A stretch of 64,000 bases of DNA from Corticium candelabrum (lineage: Eukaryota; Porifera; Homoscleromorpha; Homosclerophorida; Plakinidae): the NCBI RefSeq assembly GCF_963422355.1, contig NC_085085.1, forward strand, positions 13,400,485-13,464,484, written 5' to 3'. The first letter of the stretch is position 1, and every line of letters begins with the position of its first letter. A program made the position numbers and the translations under genes. Under the pieces are notes generated by a model. The model saw nothing but the letters and a program-made list of their open reading frames with translations, was not told where the DNA came from and did not search any database. Positions 14,957 through 26,140 of the stretch are shown here, in pieces.

Positions 14957-17799
14957 TGTCATCAAACAATGGCAACACTGACAGGTAGCCACTTTTATTC
15001 GTGTGCAGTGGCAACATAGGACCTTAGTTGACTGATCATGCATGTCTTAGTCACTGCCATATGCATGCACTCTCAATAGTGCCAAAGTTTACAACAAAAT
15101 AGTTGCAGCTGTAGTGTGCAGTGAACTTTAAAATCACGTGTCTTGGGTAGTTAAATCTCAGTGTCTTATATTGATTTCTTGGTGTAACTGGGTGTGTGGC
15201 TGGTGAACGAAATGCAGCCATTTTGACTTATGATGTCCATACAGTGCAGTAGAATATGAAGCTTGGTGATACTTACCTTCAATTTGTGCTGGATCTTTGT
15301 ACAGAATCTGGTTGGTCTCCTTGTCGTAGCCACACACGACGATGTAATGACCTGCAAGTTACAAATTTGGTAAAAGTTCAAGCAAATGCAAAGTGAGTAA
15401 CATCATAAATTAGTAAGAGAGTGACATGACAACAAATGACACTGGGTGAAGCAAACTGCCACAACAGAGCAGACTCAAAGCAGATAGGTACATCTGACCA
15501 TCAACAATTCTATTTGTTCTGATTCAAGACTGCAATGAACTAACCAGCATAGGAAAGCAATTGGTTTTCATCTGTGCCGTGGAAGCAGCAGAAGCAGGAG
15601 AACTTGAGGAAACGAACAGCAGACGAATGCCATCGCCGCTTACGGTTGATGATGTTGCTGTCAACCAAGACAATGGCTATTCCATTGTCATTAATGTGAT
15701 CATACAATTGTTGAAGAGTCACAAACCTGCACATATTGACACGATCAACGTACACAATTCACCGCAATGCTACCAGTGCTAGCGCACAAGCCATCTCTCG
15801 ATACCTTTTCCCAATATTTATTCCTAAGTCTTCAGCTTTGCCAAACAATGAGTTTATTCTGCAGGTTGCAGATTCAAATTCAGTCTTATAATATGGCTGC
15901 ATGTAATACAACAAACCCGTAATTGAAGGCAATAAATATCATGCATTTATTGAAACCCTTGCCTGATCTGCATAAGACGGATCAACCCCAAGAGTTTCTG
16001 TGAAAAACTGATGTAATACTCCATATTGTGCAAGTAGATGAGCCAAATCAATCGTCCAGACACTGTAATCAAAACGTTTACTAGCACTGAAATTAATCAA
16101 CTTAAAGGGGAACTCCAACGGAAATACAACCTGATCTCAAATGTAGGCTTTATCATGAAACTTCATGCTGGGCTACTTTCAGGCAAACAGTTGCTTTGGT
16201 AGGGATAAAACGCGGGTTGCGTACTGAGCATGCGCCAGGTTGACACGTCAATGGCGCTAAGCTCCGCCTACACCAAATAAATTGCTTGCGTAGCTCAGTT
16301 ATCTTGCCAGTAAACTACACCAAAACTAAACGGAAAAGGTAGCCATAGAGGGATCTTGTGTTTTAAGGCCTTAGAAGACCTCTCTGCAACGAAAATAGGA
16401 TGCTAGACGCCGTCTAGATTTTCTCCCAGCAGACTTGACCCTCTCCTCTCACAGAAGATGAGGATAGCGCAATAAAACTCAACGCTAATTAGCGTTAGCC
16501 TTCGTTCTATTAATCTACGAAGAGAAATACTCAGAGGGTTCAAATATGAGGTTCTCTTGGTCCGTTTCAGTTTTTATGTAGTTTGCTGGCAAGATAACTG
16601 AGCTATGCAGACAATTTTTGGTGTAGGCGCAGCTTAGCGCCAATGACGTGCCAGCCTGGCGCATGTTGCGTACATAACAAGCGTTTCCTCCGCTACCAAA
16701 GCAACTGTTTGCCTGAAAGTAGAGCAGGACGAAGTTTCAGGATAAAGCCTACATTTTGAGATTATGTTGTATTTCCGTGGGAGTTCCCCTCTAGCTAGAT
16801 CACATTTCACACAACGTACTGCATCATGACACTAGCTACTACTTGCAGAAAGGCCTACCAGAATCATAAACTAACAGTGGAACTCCTTCACAAAATGGCA
16901 CTCATAAGCACACCGATCCTAGAGTAGATGCCTCAGGATCCTAACTGTACATGTATGCATCCTCGGCTTATCTGCAAGACACAGCTATGCCCTTCATTAC
17001 AGTGATTTGGTAGCCCTGGTGCTATTGACATTTCACGCTATAGTCTCAACATTGGTGACCTTGATATAGATCTCCCAAACCAAGAAATTTAGGATATCAA
17101 AAACCATCCAGGTACACTAAAGATATGCTGGATGTAATGTCGTGCGTGTGAATCTGGTGGACCGTGCAGCAGTCTGATCGTGGCTGAATACCACATTGGG
17201 AAACTCATTGTGAGTTCCAAAAGCTACAATGTTTGTTAATCATTTACTTAATTAAGTTTATCTTCCAGGTAAGGTACTCGTACAGCGAACCATTGACAGC
17301 TAGATCAACAGCAGTCATCATCACAGCACATTACAAGCTAAGGCAATCCACTGTATGAAATGTCTACTTGTAGGTCTGTTGGTAACTTGTAATGTTTTTT
17401 GTGTAAAAGATTACGTAATTTTCAATTTTACGTTCAAGAAAATGAAGTGTACACTGTACAGTGACGTCCCAGTCACGTGCGCCTGAGTTGTAAGTACAGA
17501 GGTCAGCACGAGCTTGCGGGACTCCGAGGACAACAAAGCACATTGTACAAACTGAAGCTTTGAAGACAAACCTTTTTCCAAATCCTTGTTGATCACAAGT
17601 CTGTTGAAAGGTCTGAGCCGCTTCCATATTTTCTAACCCTTGCAAAGCTCTAGATTATACATATCTCAATGATACAAAGAGAATTCAGCTTGTAAGCTGT
17701 ATGTACAAGTAACCTTAATGCCATCCAGGTGCATGCCAAACCACAATCCCAAGATTCTCGCTGACGAACGTGGGGCACATCGTGCAGGATGACGCTCAT
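14666..17799 (-). CDS. GUCD1: GUCD1-like protein (guanylyl-cyclase-domain-containing 1 / C39-like fold)
   Basis: Seven exons on the minus strand, in transcript order 17714-17799, 17572-17649, 15963-16062, 15805-15896, 15545-15726, 15277-15351, 14666-14775. They join in frame to 240 residues, the normal size for the family. Start MSVILHDVPHVRQ; then the conserved SWDCGLACTWMALR (Cys of the papain-like C39 fold), SVWTIDLAHLLAQYG, TLGVDPSYADQ, IAIVLVDSN, GHYIVVCGYD (His) and AARKAHGTDCDIILLKL at the end. The family name reflects an old annotation; no cyclase activity is established. The intron after 15963 uses a GC donor (CAG|GCAAGG). The 1.5-kb intron between 17571 and 16063 contains a large foldback repeat. 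It shares a promoter region with SNRPD3. Confidence 0.93.
14863..14950. repeat. (GT)n microsatellite in the last GUCD1 intron
   Basis: Long uninterrupted GT array just beyond the last GUCD1 exon. Confidence 0.95.
16106..16790. repeat. Large foldback element in GUCD1 intron 2
   Basis: About 220-bp imperfect inverted arms begin AGGGGAACTCC and end GGAGTTCCCCT. Matching internal blocks include the CAGGCAAACAGTTGCTTTGG word and the AAGATAACTGAGCTA word with their complements. The centre (about 16330-16560) is unique. No reading frame is present, so this is a non-autonomous (MITE-like) element. No clear target duplication was found. Confidence 0.8.
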
Positions 17800-17900
17800 T
17801 TGTACGTTTACGACGCATGCGCAGAAAGTATCTAGCGACGTTGCAGTTTCGTCGCAGCATCGTCGAGTATTTTTGGGATCCTACCGTTGTAACTTGAAAA
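17800..17900. promoter_or_regulatory. Bidirectional promoter between GUCD1 and SNRPD3
   Basis: Only 101 bp separate the two start codons. It contains an NRF-1-like palindromic core (CGCATGCGCA at 17814-17823) and no TATA box, the usual make-up of housekeeping bidirectional promoters. Both 5' UTRs must lie within this interval unless further non-coding exons exist. Confidence 0.75.
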
Positions 17901-18499
17901 ATGGGGTCTATCGGTATCCCCGTTAAACTTCTTCATGAAGCGGTTGGTCATATCGTGACGCTAGAGACGGATCAAGGCGAGATTTACCGCGGGAAATTGC
18001 TGCAAGCTGAAGACAACATGAACTGTCAATTGCAGAACATCACATTGACGAGCAGAGATGGACGAGTTACGCAACTAGAGCAAGTCTTTATTCGTGGCAG
18101 CAAAGTGCGCTTTTTTATTCTTCCCGACATGTTGAAGAATGCTCCCATGTTCAAGAAGGGTACGAAAATGGTAGCACAGGCGAGTGGAGGAGGACGCGGC
18201 AAAGCAGCCCTTTTACGGCAACGAAGTAAGATTGTATTTAATAACTCAGACAGACTGAATCACAGAGAGAAATGCAGTGAGGCGGACAAACTTGTTGACA
18301 GACTCAACGTATCACACTGTGATGACTTTGGAAAAGTCATGAGACTTGACGAGTAGCTACTTATTAAAACGTATAGAGCTTAACTGACTTGTTGTGTAAT
18401 TGTATCATGTGCTGCTTTGCAGCTGCTGGACGGGGTGTTGTTGGTAGAGGAAGAGGAGTTGCTCCTTCGGGAGGCAATGTGTATCAAAGAAGAGTGTAG
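17901..18499 (+). CDS. SNRPD3: small nuclear ribonucleoprotein Sm D3
   Basis: Two exons, 17901-18225 and 18423-18499, giving 133 residues. SmD3 is one of the seven Sm-ring proteins of spliceosomal snRNPs and pairs with SmB. Sm1 motif ([16 protein letters not shown]) and Sm2 motif ([16 protein letters not shown]) are intact. The second exon encodes a Gly/Arg tail ([12 protein letters not shown]) of the type that is dimethylated and read by SMN, ending VYQRRV. Start [17 protein letters not shown] matches the family N-terminus. If the 197-bp intron is retained, the frame stays open to 18356 and replaces the GR tail with an unrelated 43-residue end. Confidence 0.97.
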
Positions 18500-19050
18500 C
18501 TAGTGAAGATGTAGATTTGATTGTACTGACTAATTGGTACACTACTCTGTAACTATTTGCGTTTAAATCTACATTGGGTGCATTAGTTCACGACTTGTGG
18601 TGCCTTGTCAGCTGCTATTCAAGGTTCCTTGTTATTACAAAGTTGCTGACATCATACAAGTATTGAATACATACGAGTTTGGTTTCTCAATTTTGCCCAC
18701 TGCGGCTCAGAAGAGCAAGTAGGTGTAATCAGATACTGAGAACAGTTGGAACAAGGAAACTGTAGGGCTGAAGTCACTGAATGCAGCTTCGGGTAAATAG
18801 TCATTCTGATATGTCGTTGTATACATGTATATCTATTAATGGGTAAAGTCTATAGATGATAAATGCATGCTTTAATAATTATTTATGTCTGGAAATTTAC
18901 GGGTAATTAATATTAATTAATTAACCATTCTAGCATAGTAAGGTGTAGGAAATACTAATTAGTTATTTGCAATTGAATGCTGCTTTTGAATTCATCATCA
19001 ACCATTAATACTGTTACATTCTCAGGTATTACATCACACAATTGTAGCTT
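18500..19050. other. Spacer downstream of SNRPD3
   Basis: SNRPD3 3' UTR, then AT-rich sequence with TTAATTAA-type words. No gene is seen. Confidence 0.5.
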
Positions 19051-19400
19051 TATAGCCTCGACACTAGGCCTCCCTTTGCTTTAGGTGGTCCTGCAGAGGA
19101 TAGCAACGGGGACTGTATCACGTGATGTTCCCTACTTACAGGGCTACAAAAATCAAAATTAGTTTTTAAGTCAAATTATAAGATCTACATGTGTGTACTC
19201 TAGAAAAAATAAATTAGATTTTTAGAACGCGTTTTGAAAGAATGAGAGCAGTCGAAAGTAGCCTCGTACCCAGGCCCTCTTGCGCGCCCCGAGAAAGCAA
19301 AAAAAATTGGCTCGAAGTTCCAGACCGTCTCTACTTTCGCGATCCTATTTCCGGAATGGGGCGGTGTTACACTACCGTAGTACACTGGAGGCAGACACTA
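19050..19400 (+). repeat. Dispersed repeat, inverse copy at 41985-42235
   Basis: Shares with the reverse complement of 41985-42235 the blocks CCTCGACAC, CCTTTGCTTT, TATCACGTGATG, a CAAAAATCAAAATTA word and CCGGAATGGGGCGG. It is followed by a GCCTCGTACCCAGG motif. No coding capacity. Confidence 0.65.
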
Positions 19401-20180
19401 TCCAGAGCCGTCTCTGACACTATCTAGCCTCGAACTTCCAGACCAGAGCGACTGCGAACAATCATCAGATTCAGTTTATTGACAATACAAATTTTTCCGT
19501 CTAGTATACTTTTATCAAATGTATATCAATTTGAACACCTTAACTAATTCAAACGCAAGAAAATGCAAGCAACTTAATAATTACAGGCGACTCTTTTGTC
19601 TAATCAAAGAAAAGCACAAATATTGTAATAAATTGCTGCTAGGGATCTGGCATGAAAACGAGCGACAGCACAGAACGTATATTCTGGATTTGGGGGGTGA
19701 GTGATGACTGTACCTAGAGTTTAGCAAAGAAATTTATTTGTGTGAGTTTGGCCGCTTCAAATCGATCAAGCTGCGAGTATTTCATTCACAAGCGGACGTG
19801 GACGCGCCTTTGGACATTGTGGAGAACGCGCACGTAGAGCGCTAACGTAAATTTCTTTGTAAAAGCGACTTGTTTTCACATTTAGTCGATTTTTGGTCGC
19901 AGTCATCTAGGCCATCTCTAGCTAAGAGCTCGCACATTCTCATATTAGTCCCGTACGACTGGCGCGCAGCAACCTGGAAAGCCGTACAGATATTACACTA
20001 GAGTCTTACACCTGCATTGGGACATCACAAACCATCATGTCTGTGATTGGCTCAAAATCAACGTTATTTCCAACCGGTCGGTCACAAGACCGTCCAGTAC
20101 GTACGCACGTGCGTACTGTACCATCACACATCTCAACATAGTACTGTGCACCTAGGAAGGGTCTCGCCAAGGCTCGCCCC
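19401..20180. other. Spacer, no gene seen
   Basis: Decayed repeat-like sequence. A small palindromic stretch around 20100-20120 (GTACGCACGTGCGTAC) is the only structure noted. Confidence 0.4.
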
Positions 20181-20184
20181 AATT

Positions 20185-20764
20185 ATTGGCGAGCGAAGCG
20201 AGCCTCTCTCTTGTCATGCCAATTGAGCTCGAGCTAAACTAGTAAATGCTCGGCTAGCATTGTGTTAGGCGAGTGATGGGGTTGCGTCTCTAGGTAGCAA
20301 TAATTTCTGTCAAACAAATGCGGGAACTCAGAAAACAGACTGTCGGTTGCTCTTCTTCTGGCTTTGTCTTTCATTCTTCGTGCACACTTGGATCGTTTAC
20401 TGAGATAGTCGCGTAACAATGGTCACGTAGTCACGTGATAATGGTTGCGTAGCAATAATTTCTGTCAAAGTAACGCGCGGAAACTCAAAAAACAGAATTT
20501 TCCCTTTTTTAGCTTTTCCTTTCTATTCCGTTTGTCACGCATCAATGTTATTTGCTTACTAATAGTCGCGTACGGGAGCGAAATCGAGAGTCGTTTCACA
20601 TTTCTCGCCGAGAAATTGTAATTGTGTCGAGCCCTTGAAAGGAAACCCTTGATTCAACTTTTAGTGCATGTGTTACGGAGTCAAAATTGCATTAATCTGG
20701 CATTGTATTTTTGTCGATCCGTCTTTCCATTTTGCCGTAAATCCATATGACAAGCGCTGACGTA

Positions 20765-20768
<4 letters not shown>
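20185..20768 (-). repeat. TA-microsatellite-linked repeat family, copy 1
   Basis: Reverse-strand copy of the unit also at 23499-24010, 24076-24640 and 24826-25375. Read on the minus strand it has a CATATGGATTTACGGCAAAA start next to a (TA)n tract, a middle segment, and then imperfect copies of a module reading ATDSLFSEFPHLFDRNYCY. The edge near 20185 carries GGCGAGCGAAGCGAGCC. Confidence 0.75.

Positions 20769-20825
<57 letters not shown>
20769..20825. repeat. (TA)n microsatellite
   Basis: Uninterrupted TA array abutting copy 1 of the repeat family. Confidence 0.95.
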
Positions 20826-20826
<1 letters not shown>

Positions 20827-20834
20827 GTAGCGTA

Positions 20835-22189
20835 GGTGTTCCTAATTGTGGACACTCCCCGGTAATTTCAGTTACGAACGCTGTTTCTCTGGTAACCTGC
20901 AACGGAGAGAGAGGGAAACAAGTCCGATGTAAGCACCAATGTCTAAGCTTTGGAACAATACCTGTACGACTAAAATCGCACAACGTCTGCTAGCACACTA
21001 ACACAATATACGGGATAACGTCTGTGAACAGCTCAAACGGGGGTGTATCCTAATTGTGGACATGTTTTTCTCCGCCACAGAAAGCGACTGGGTCTGAGTA
21101 GCAGCTGGACTAGATACCTGAATGGTTGCCGCACAAGCTGGTATTTTGGGCCGCAATCAAAACCATGTTCTGTTGTGTATCACGGCGATTCACCTGCGAA
21201 ACTGTTAGCACGTACAAGGTTCCTCCCATCACGTCCACAAATTCGAGGTACACGAATCGATCTTTTGTTGGATCATGAAAATGCCCTGACGTTAGTTAAG
21301 CAATTATCGAGTACCTTGGTAAAGTTTTGAGCCTATAGTTACGTTGACTTGTAACGTGCTAGAGAAGCGCATTAGGTGCATGGAGCGAACGCGTAATTCC
21401 AGTCCAGTAAACACCTGAATATCTTCAATCATAGTAGATCTAGACATCATTAATCCACTGACCATCTAGCTGTTTTCGCTGCTACTACATCTGGCCACAA
21501 TAGAGTATGAAATGAGAACGAACAAAGGAGGTGGAATGTCAATATCAGCGACATTCGTAATCCAGTCAGAATATGACTGTCTTTACTGCTACTAGATCTG
21601 GCAACAATAAGACACAAATTGAAAACCTACAAACTCACTTAGGATAGGTGGAAGGTCAAAACTACATTGTCTGATATCAATAATCAGCTCCACCAGCAAC
21701 ACAAAAAGATGCTAGAACCACAGTTTACAGTTCAGACGTTCATCTAAACATGATTGATCGTCTTCTGCATTGTATCGTAGACAGAACACTTGGTTTCTGC
21801 AAAATTTGAACGGCACGACGCCATTTTACAAAGAGGTGATACATCACAGAACATGGTTTTGATTGCGGCCCAAAATACCAGCTTGTGAGGCAACCATTCA
21901 GGTATCTAGTCCAGCTGTTCCTCAGGCTCAGTCGCTTTCTGTAATGGAGAAAACAATGTCCACAATTAGGCTACACCCCGCGTCCAAGCTGTTTACGGAT
22001 GTTATCCTGTATATTTTGCTAGTGCGCTAGCTGACGTGCGATTGTTGTCGTATAGGTACAGTGTACCGTTACGAAGTCTAGACATTGGTGCGTATATCGG
22101 ACATGTTTCACCGTCTCTTCGTGCAGGCTACCAGAGAAAACAGCGATTGTAACTCAAATTACCGGGGAGTGTCCACAATTAAGTACACC
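20835..22189. mobile_element. Foldback/MITE with about 350-bp inverted arms, TA-flanked
   Basis: Both ends read GGTGT(T/A)C(C/T)TAATTGTGGACA and are preceded by TA (20833-20834; 22190-22191), suggesting a Tc1/mariner-superfamily target. The arms (about 20835-21200 and 21850-22189) are diverged but collinear, for example the GGGCCGCAATCAAAACCATG word and its complement. Each arm contains a second copy of the terminal CTAATTGTGGACA word. The centre has a diverged internal duplication. No transposase is encoded. Confidence 0.8.
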
Positions 22190-23258
22190 TACCCTACCCT
22201 GTATGTAGGAATTGCCCCGGTTAAGGAGCGTTGTGGGGGCGTGGTCGTCTTTTTGCACGCTTAAAAACATAGTAAATGAAGACTAAAATTTTCAAAATAA
22301 ACGAAATAAAATGTTTGTACGTCGTGTACTATATGTTATTTTTGTTTTGGTCACTAATCAGCTAACAACCTACTACACAGTTGCTAGCCTCGGAGACCCA
22401 TGTGCCAATTTTGTTCTTCTTCTTCTTCTTCTTCTTCTTCTTCTTCTTCTTCTTCTTCTTCTTCTTCTTCTTCTTCTTCTTCTTCTTCTCTTCTTCTCCA
22501 CGGATATCTCTTTTTGTACGTTACGTACGGCTGTCAAACTTGAGAAAACGCTGTAGAATAACCCGAACTCTATTCTTTTGGTGACAAGAGAAACCGAAAT
22601 CAATGTTAGCTAAAAATTGGTTTTCTTTCAAGCAGATTTGATCCAATGACCGTCATCAACGCTAGTGCACAGTTTGGGCCAATCACGAAGCAGTATTTGC
22701 GATTGCTTGACCGTGGCAACCAGGGACAATAGACGAAGAACCAATCAGCTAGGCCAAACGAGTCTAGCTAGCTAAGAAAAAGTTGATCACCAAAACTGTG
22801 TAATTCGATCATGTTTGCCATTATCCGGTCTAGTCTGAAATTGTTTGCGATCTGCGTCGCACACAGGAGCAAAATTGACAAATAATTACGTACACATAGC
22901 AATTTTAAACGGGAACTCAACTTTTGCAACGCATATCCCGTATATGAGGCTTTGACTACTAAGCCAAGTTCTATTCCAACTGCCGTTTACGGTTGCATAT
23001 TCAATTATACACACACGCAAGAAAGAACAATGCAAAGGCACTAAAAATTAGGATCCATATTCGTGCAACGTGCGCTAGGATACCATGGTACACCGTATAC
23101 CCCGTATACCTCTAGACCACTAGAGTAAACTACCTCTGAATTATGTCTAACGAAAGCTGTTACATATAAACAGGTTTAACGCTAATGAAAACGCGCTAAA
23201 TATTAGACATGCTTATAAAAGGCTTACAGGCCCTAGTATAGATATGTATACCCTAGCT
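22190..23258. other. Gene-free stretch with a CTT array
   Basis: Apart from the (CTT)n array at 22415-22496, I see no gene, RNA or element boundary. Confidence 0.4.
22415..22496. repeat. (CTT)n trinucleotide microsatellite
   Basis: About 27 uninterrupted CTT units. The poly-Arg, poly-Phe and poly-Leu reading frames across it are repeat artefacts. Confidence 0.95.
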
Positions 23259-23495
23259 ATAGGTATACAAAATTAACAGAAACAAGATCTATAGATAATA
23301 TGAACCAAAGCCAGACATCATTAGTGACTCCTTCCAACCCCTACATTCCCTACATTTACATTTTTGGGGTTGGAAGGAGTCACTAATGATGACTGGCTTT
23401 GGTTTATATTATCTATAGATCTTGTTTCTGTTACTTTTATACAATCCCTACATCTATTTCTTTTTTCATAGAAAAAGTTTTTAAAATTCTATATT
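23259..23495. mobile_element. Foldback MITE, copy 1 (second copy at 31440-31719)
   Basis: Long hairpin with arms containing AACAAGATCTATAGATAATA and its complement, around a short unpaired centre (CTACATTCCCTACATTTAC). The 31440 copy shares arms and centre at high similarity and shows that the arms extend further. Non-coding. Confidence 0.85.
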
Positions 23496-23498
23496 TAT

Positions 23499-24009
23499 AT
23501 GCGTGCGTCAGCACTTGTCATATGGATTTACGGCAAAACAGAAAGACGGATCGACAAAACGACGATGCCAGATGAATGCAATTTTGACTCCGTAGCACAT
23601 GCGCTAAAAATTGAATCAAGAGTCCCCTTTCGGGGGGTCGACTCAATTGTATTTCTTGCCGAGAAGAGTGAAATGACTCTCGATTTTGCTCTCGTACGCG
23701 ACTAATAAGGAAATAACACTGACGCGTAACAAAGAAATTGAAAGAAACTGCTAGAAGAAGAGTAAAGTCTGTTTTCTGAGTTTCCGAGCGTTAGTTTGAC
23801 AGAAATTATTACTACCTACGCAACCATTGTTACGCGCTACCGACCATTGTTAGGCCACTAACTAAGTAAGCGAGTCAGAAGATTGAAGCGTAAACGAAGA
23901 ATTGAAGACAACTAGAAGAAGAGCAACTAGAAGTCTGTTTCCTGAGTTTTCGCGTTTGTTTGACAGAAACCATTGCTACGCAATGCAAACCATTGTTACG
24001 CGATTAGGT

Positions 24010-24010
<1 letters not shown>
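23499..24010 (+). repeat. TA-microsatellite-linked repeat family, copy 2
   Basis: Starts GCGTCAGCACTTGTCATATGG, then the same middle segment as the other copies, then two tandem diverged modules ending GACAGAAA(T/C)(T/C)ATTGCTACGCAA. Confidence 0.75.
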
Positions 24011-24013
<3 letters not shown>

Positions 24014-24066
<53 letters not shown>

Positions 24067-24075
24067 GCACGTATA
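24014..24075. repeat. (TA)n microsatellite between copies 2 and 3
   Basis: TA array followed by ACGCACGTATATATATACGTGCGT, immediately upstream of copy 3. Confidence 0.9.
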
Positions 24076-24640
24076 TATATACGTGCGTCAGCACTTGTCA
24101 TATGGATTTACGACAAAACAAAGAGTTGGATCAACAAAACGACGATACCAGATTAATGCAATTTAACTCCGCAGCACATGCACTAAATGTTGAATTAAAG
24201 GTCCCCTTTCAAGAGCTCGACACAATTACAATTTCTCGGCGAGAAAGTAAAACGACTCTTGATTTTCCCCCATACGCGACTAAAGAGCAAAGGAGACTGA
24301 TGCGTAACAAACAGAATAGAAAGGAAAAGCTAAAAGAAGAGAAAATTCTGTGTTTTGAGTTTCCGCGCGCTAGATACTTTGACAGAAATTATCGCTACAC
24401 AACCATTACACGTGATTACGCGACCAATGTCACGCGACTATCTCAGTAAACGATCCAGGCGTGAACGAAGAATGAAAGACAAAGTTAGAAGAAGAGCAAC
24501 TGACAGTCTTTTCTGAGTTCCAGCATTTTGTTTGACAAAAATTATTGCTACCTAGAGACGCAACCATTGTTACGCGAATAAATAAGACAGAACACCATCG
24601 CTCGCCTAACACAATGCTAGCCGAACATTTACTAGCTTCT
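24076..24640 (+). repeat. TA-microsatellite-linked repeat family, copy 3, with a 115-codon open frame
   Basis: This copy keeps an open frame at 24102-24449 (MDLRQNKELDQQND... to TRLSQ) that includes RRESKTTLDF, a basic stretch and ARYFDRNYRY. Other copies read the same words with stops and frame changes (MDLRQNGKTDRQ in copy 1, LFDRNYCY on the minus strand of copy 1). This suggests a decayed coding ancestor of unknown function rather than a current gene. Confidence 0.6.
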
Positions 24641-24825
24641 ATAAAATATTGCGCAGTAGCGCTCTGCGCATAATATAGGTGTGGTTGCTAGCTCCGCCCG
24701 CCATTGTTTATAGCGACGACCAATGGACATTCAGCATATAATCTGTTGCACGTGCGTTTTAATAGCTGCGTCTGGTTAGTTGTTTAACGTCCAATCATAT
24801 ATCAGTTGCGTTGTAATTGACTAGT

Positions 24826-25374
24826 AAATGCTCGGTTAGCATTGTGTTTGGCGAGCGATGGTGTTCTGTCTTTACCTATTCGCGGAGCAATGATTCGTTA
24901 CGTAGCAATAGTTTCTGTCAAACAAACGCGGGAACTCAGGAAATAGACTTTCAGTTGCTCTTTCTCTCGTTGTCTTCAATTCTTCGTTCACGCTTCAATC
25001 GTCTTACTCGTTTACTTAGCTAGTGGCATAACAATGGTCGGTAGCGCGCAACAATGGTTTGCACAGCAATAATTTCTGTCAAACTAAGGCGCGGAAACTC
25101 AGAAAACGGTCTTTTCTCTTCTTCTAGCTTTTTCTTTCAATTCCTTTTATACGCGTTAGTGTTATTTCCTATTAGTCACGTACGAAAACAAAATCGAGAG
25201 TTATTTCACTCTTCTCGCCAAGAATTATAATTGAGTCGACCCCTCCAAAGGGGACCCTTGCTACAATTTTTAGCGCATGTGTTACGGAGTCAAAATTGTA
25301 TTCATCTGGCATCGTCGTTTTGTCAATCCGTCTTTCCTTTTTGCCGTAAATCCCTAGGACAAGTGCTGACGCAC

Positions 25375-25375
<1 letters not shown>
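24826..25375 (-). repeat. TA-microsatellite-linked repeat family, copy 4
   Basis: Minus-strand copy, again abutting a (TA)n tract at the ATTTACGGCAAAA end (25376 onwards) and carrying the TTTGACAGAAATTATTGCT module at its other end. Confidence 0.75.

Positions 25376-25431
<56 letters not shown>
25376..25431. repeat. (TA)n microsatellite
   Basis: TA array followed by ACACATACATACATATATAT. Confidence 0.95.
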
Positions 25432-25437
<6 letters not shown>

Positions 25438-25484
25438 CATACATATATATATAATATAATCTCGACCTCAATTGACATAACAAG

Positions 25485-25668
25485 AGAGAGGCTCGCTTCG
25501 CTCGCCAACTACCCCACCCTATGGTCTGTGGCAAATCTGGGCGGTGGCAATCTATCGTTGTACTACGTACGCCACTTCCGCGAAGAAGACGCACCTTCCG
25601 TGACGCACGGACGAACGCACGCACGCAAAAATTGGCCCGGTGAGCAGGCTCGCATCTTGCATTCTGGG
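25485..25668 (+). repeat. Dispersed 'CGCACG/GGTGAGC' repeat, copy 1
   Basis: Carries GAGGCTCGCTTCGCTCGCC, GGCGGTGGCAATCTATCGTT, CCTTCCGTGACGCACGG and CCGGTGAGCAGGCTCGCATC. The same words recur at 31100-31370 (+) and, inverted, at 32030-32200 and 32510-32640. Confidence 0.65.
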
Positions 25669-26132
25669 AACTAAAGTCCATTCCCGAATAGGAGAATACG
25701 TGGGGAAAACCCGTACTAGCGAGTTGATTCCAACATCATTGGAAAGCTCACAAGGAGGAGGTTCCAGATCAGTTAATGAATACTGTGATTGGTGCTTTAT
25801 TACAACACAATTACTAACTTCCTGTATGACACGCGCTTGGCCCTGCCCTCTTTCATTTACGCCAGGTGTCAGATAACTTCAAAGCCACCGCTACGACGCC
25901 CACTACTTGAAAGCTGACGCGGACGTAGTTTGAACTATTGATTGATAAGTAAAACGGCTATAGCTAGCAAGTTTATGTAGTTGAGGCATTGGTTGAACCT
26001 TTGAACGTAAGTTTATAGCGAAACGTTTCTAAACTGGAACCTTTTATTCCACTGCTACGCCCATCTCTGCTCTTCAATTCCTTATCTATTAACCACAGTT
26101 TCCACGTATTGTCCTATTCGGGAATGAACTTT
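25669..26132. mobile_element. MITE of about 465 bp
   Basis: Inverted ends of about 36 bp share ATTCCCGAATAGGA and AATACGTGG blocks (25680-25710 and the complement at 26098-26130). No coding capacity and no clear target duplication. Confidence 0.65.
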
Positions 26133-26140
26133 TAGAGGAT

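Noticed and set aside
17364-17645. 93-codon minus-strand ORF within GUCD1
   Set aside because: Only its first part (17572-17649) is a coding exon; the rest runs into the intron past a GTTTGT donor.
22373-22603. Poly-Arg / poly-Phe / poly-Leu ORFs
   Set aside because: Translations of the (CTT)n array.
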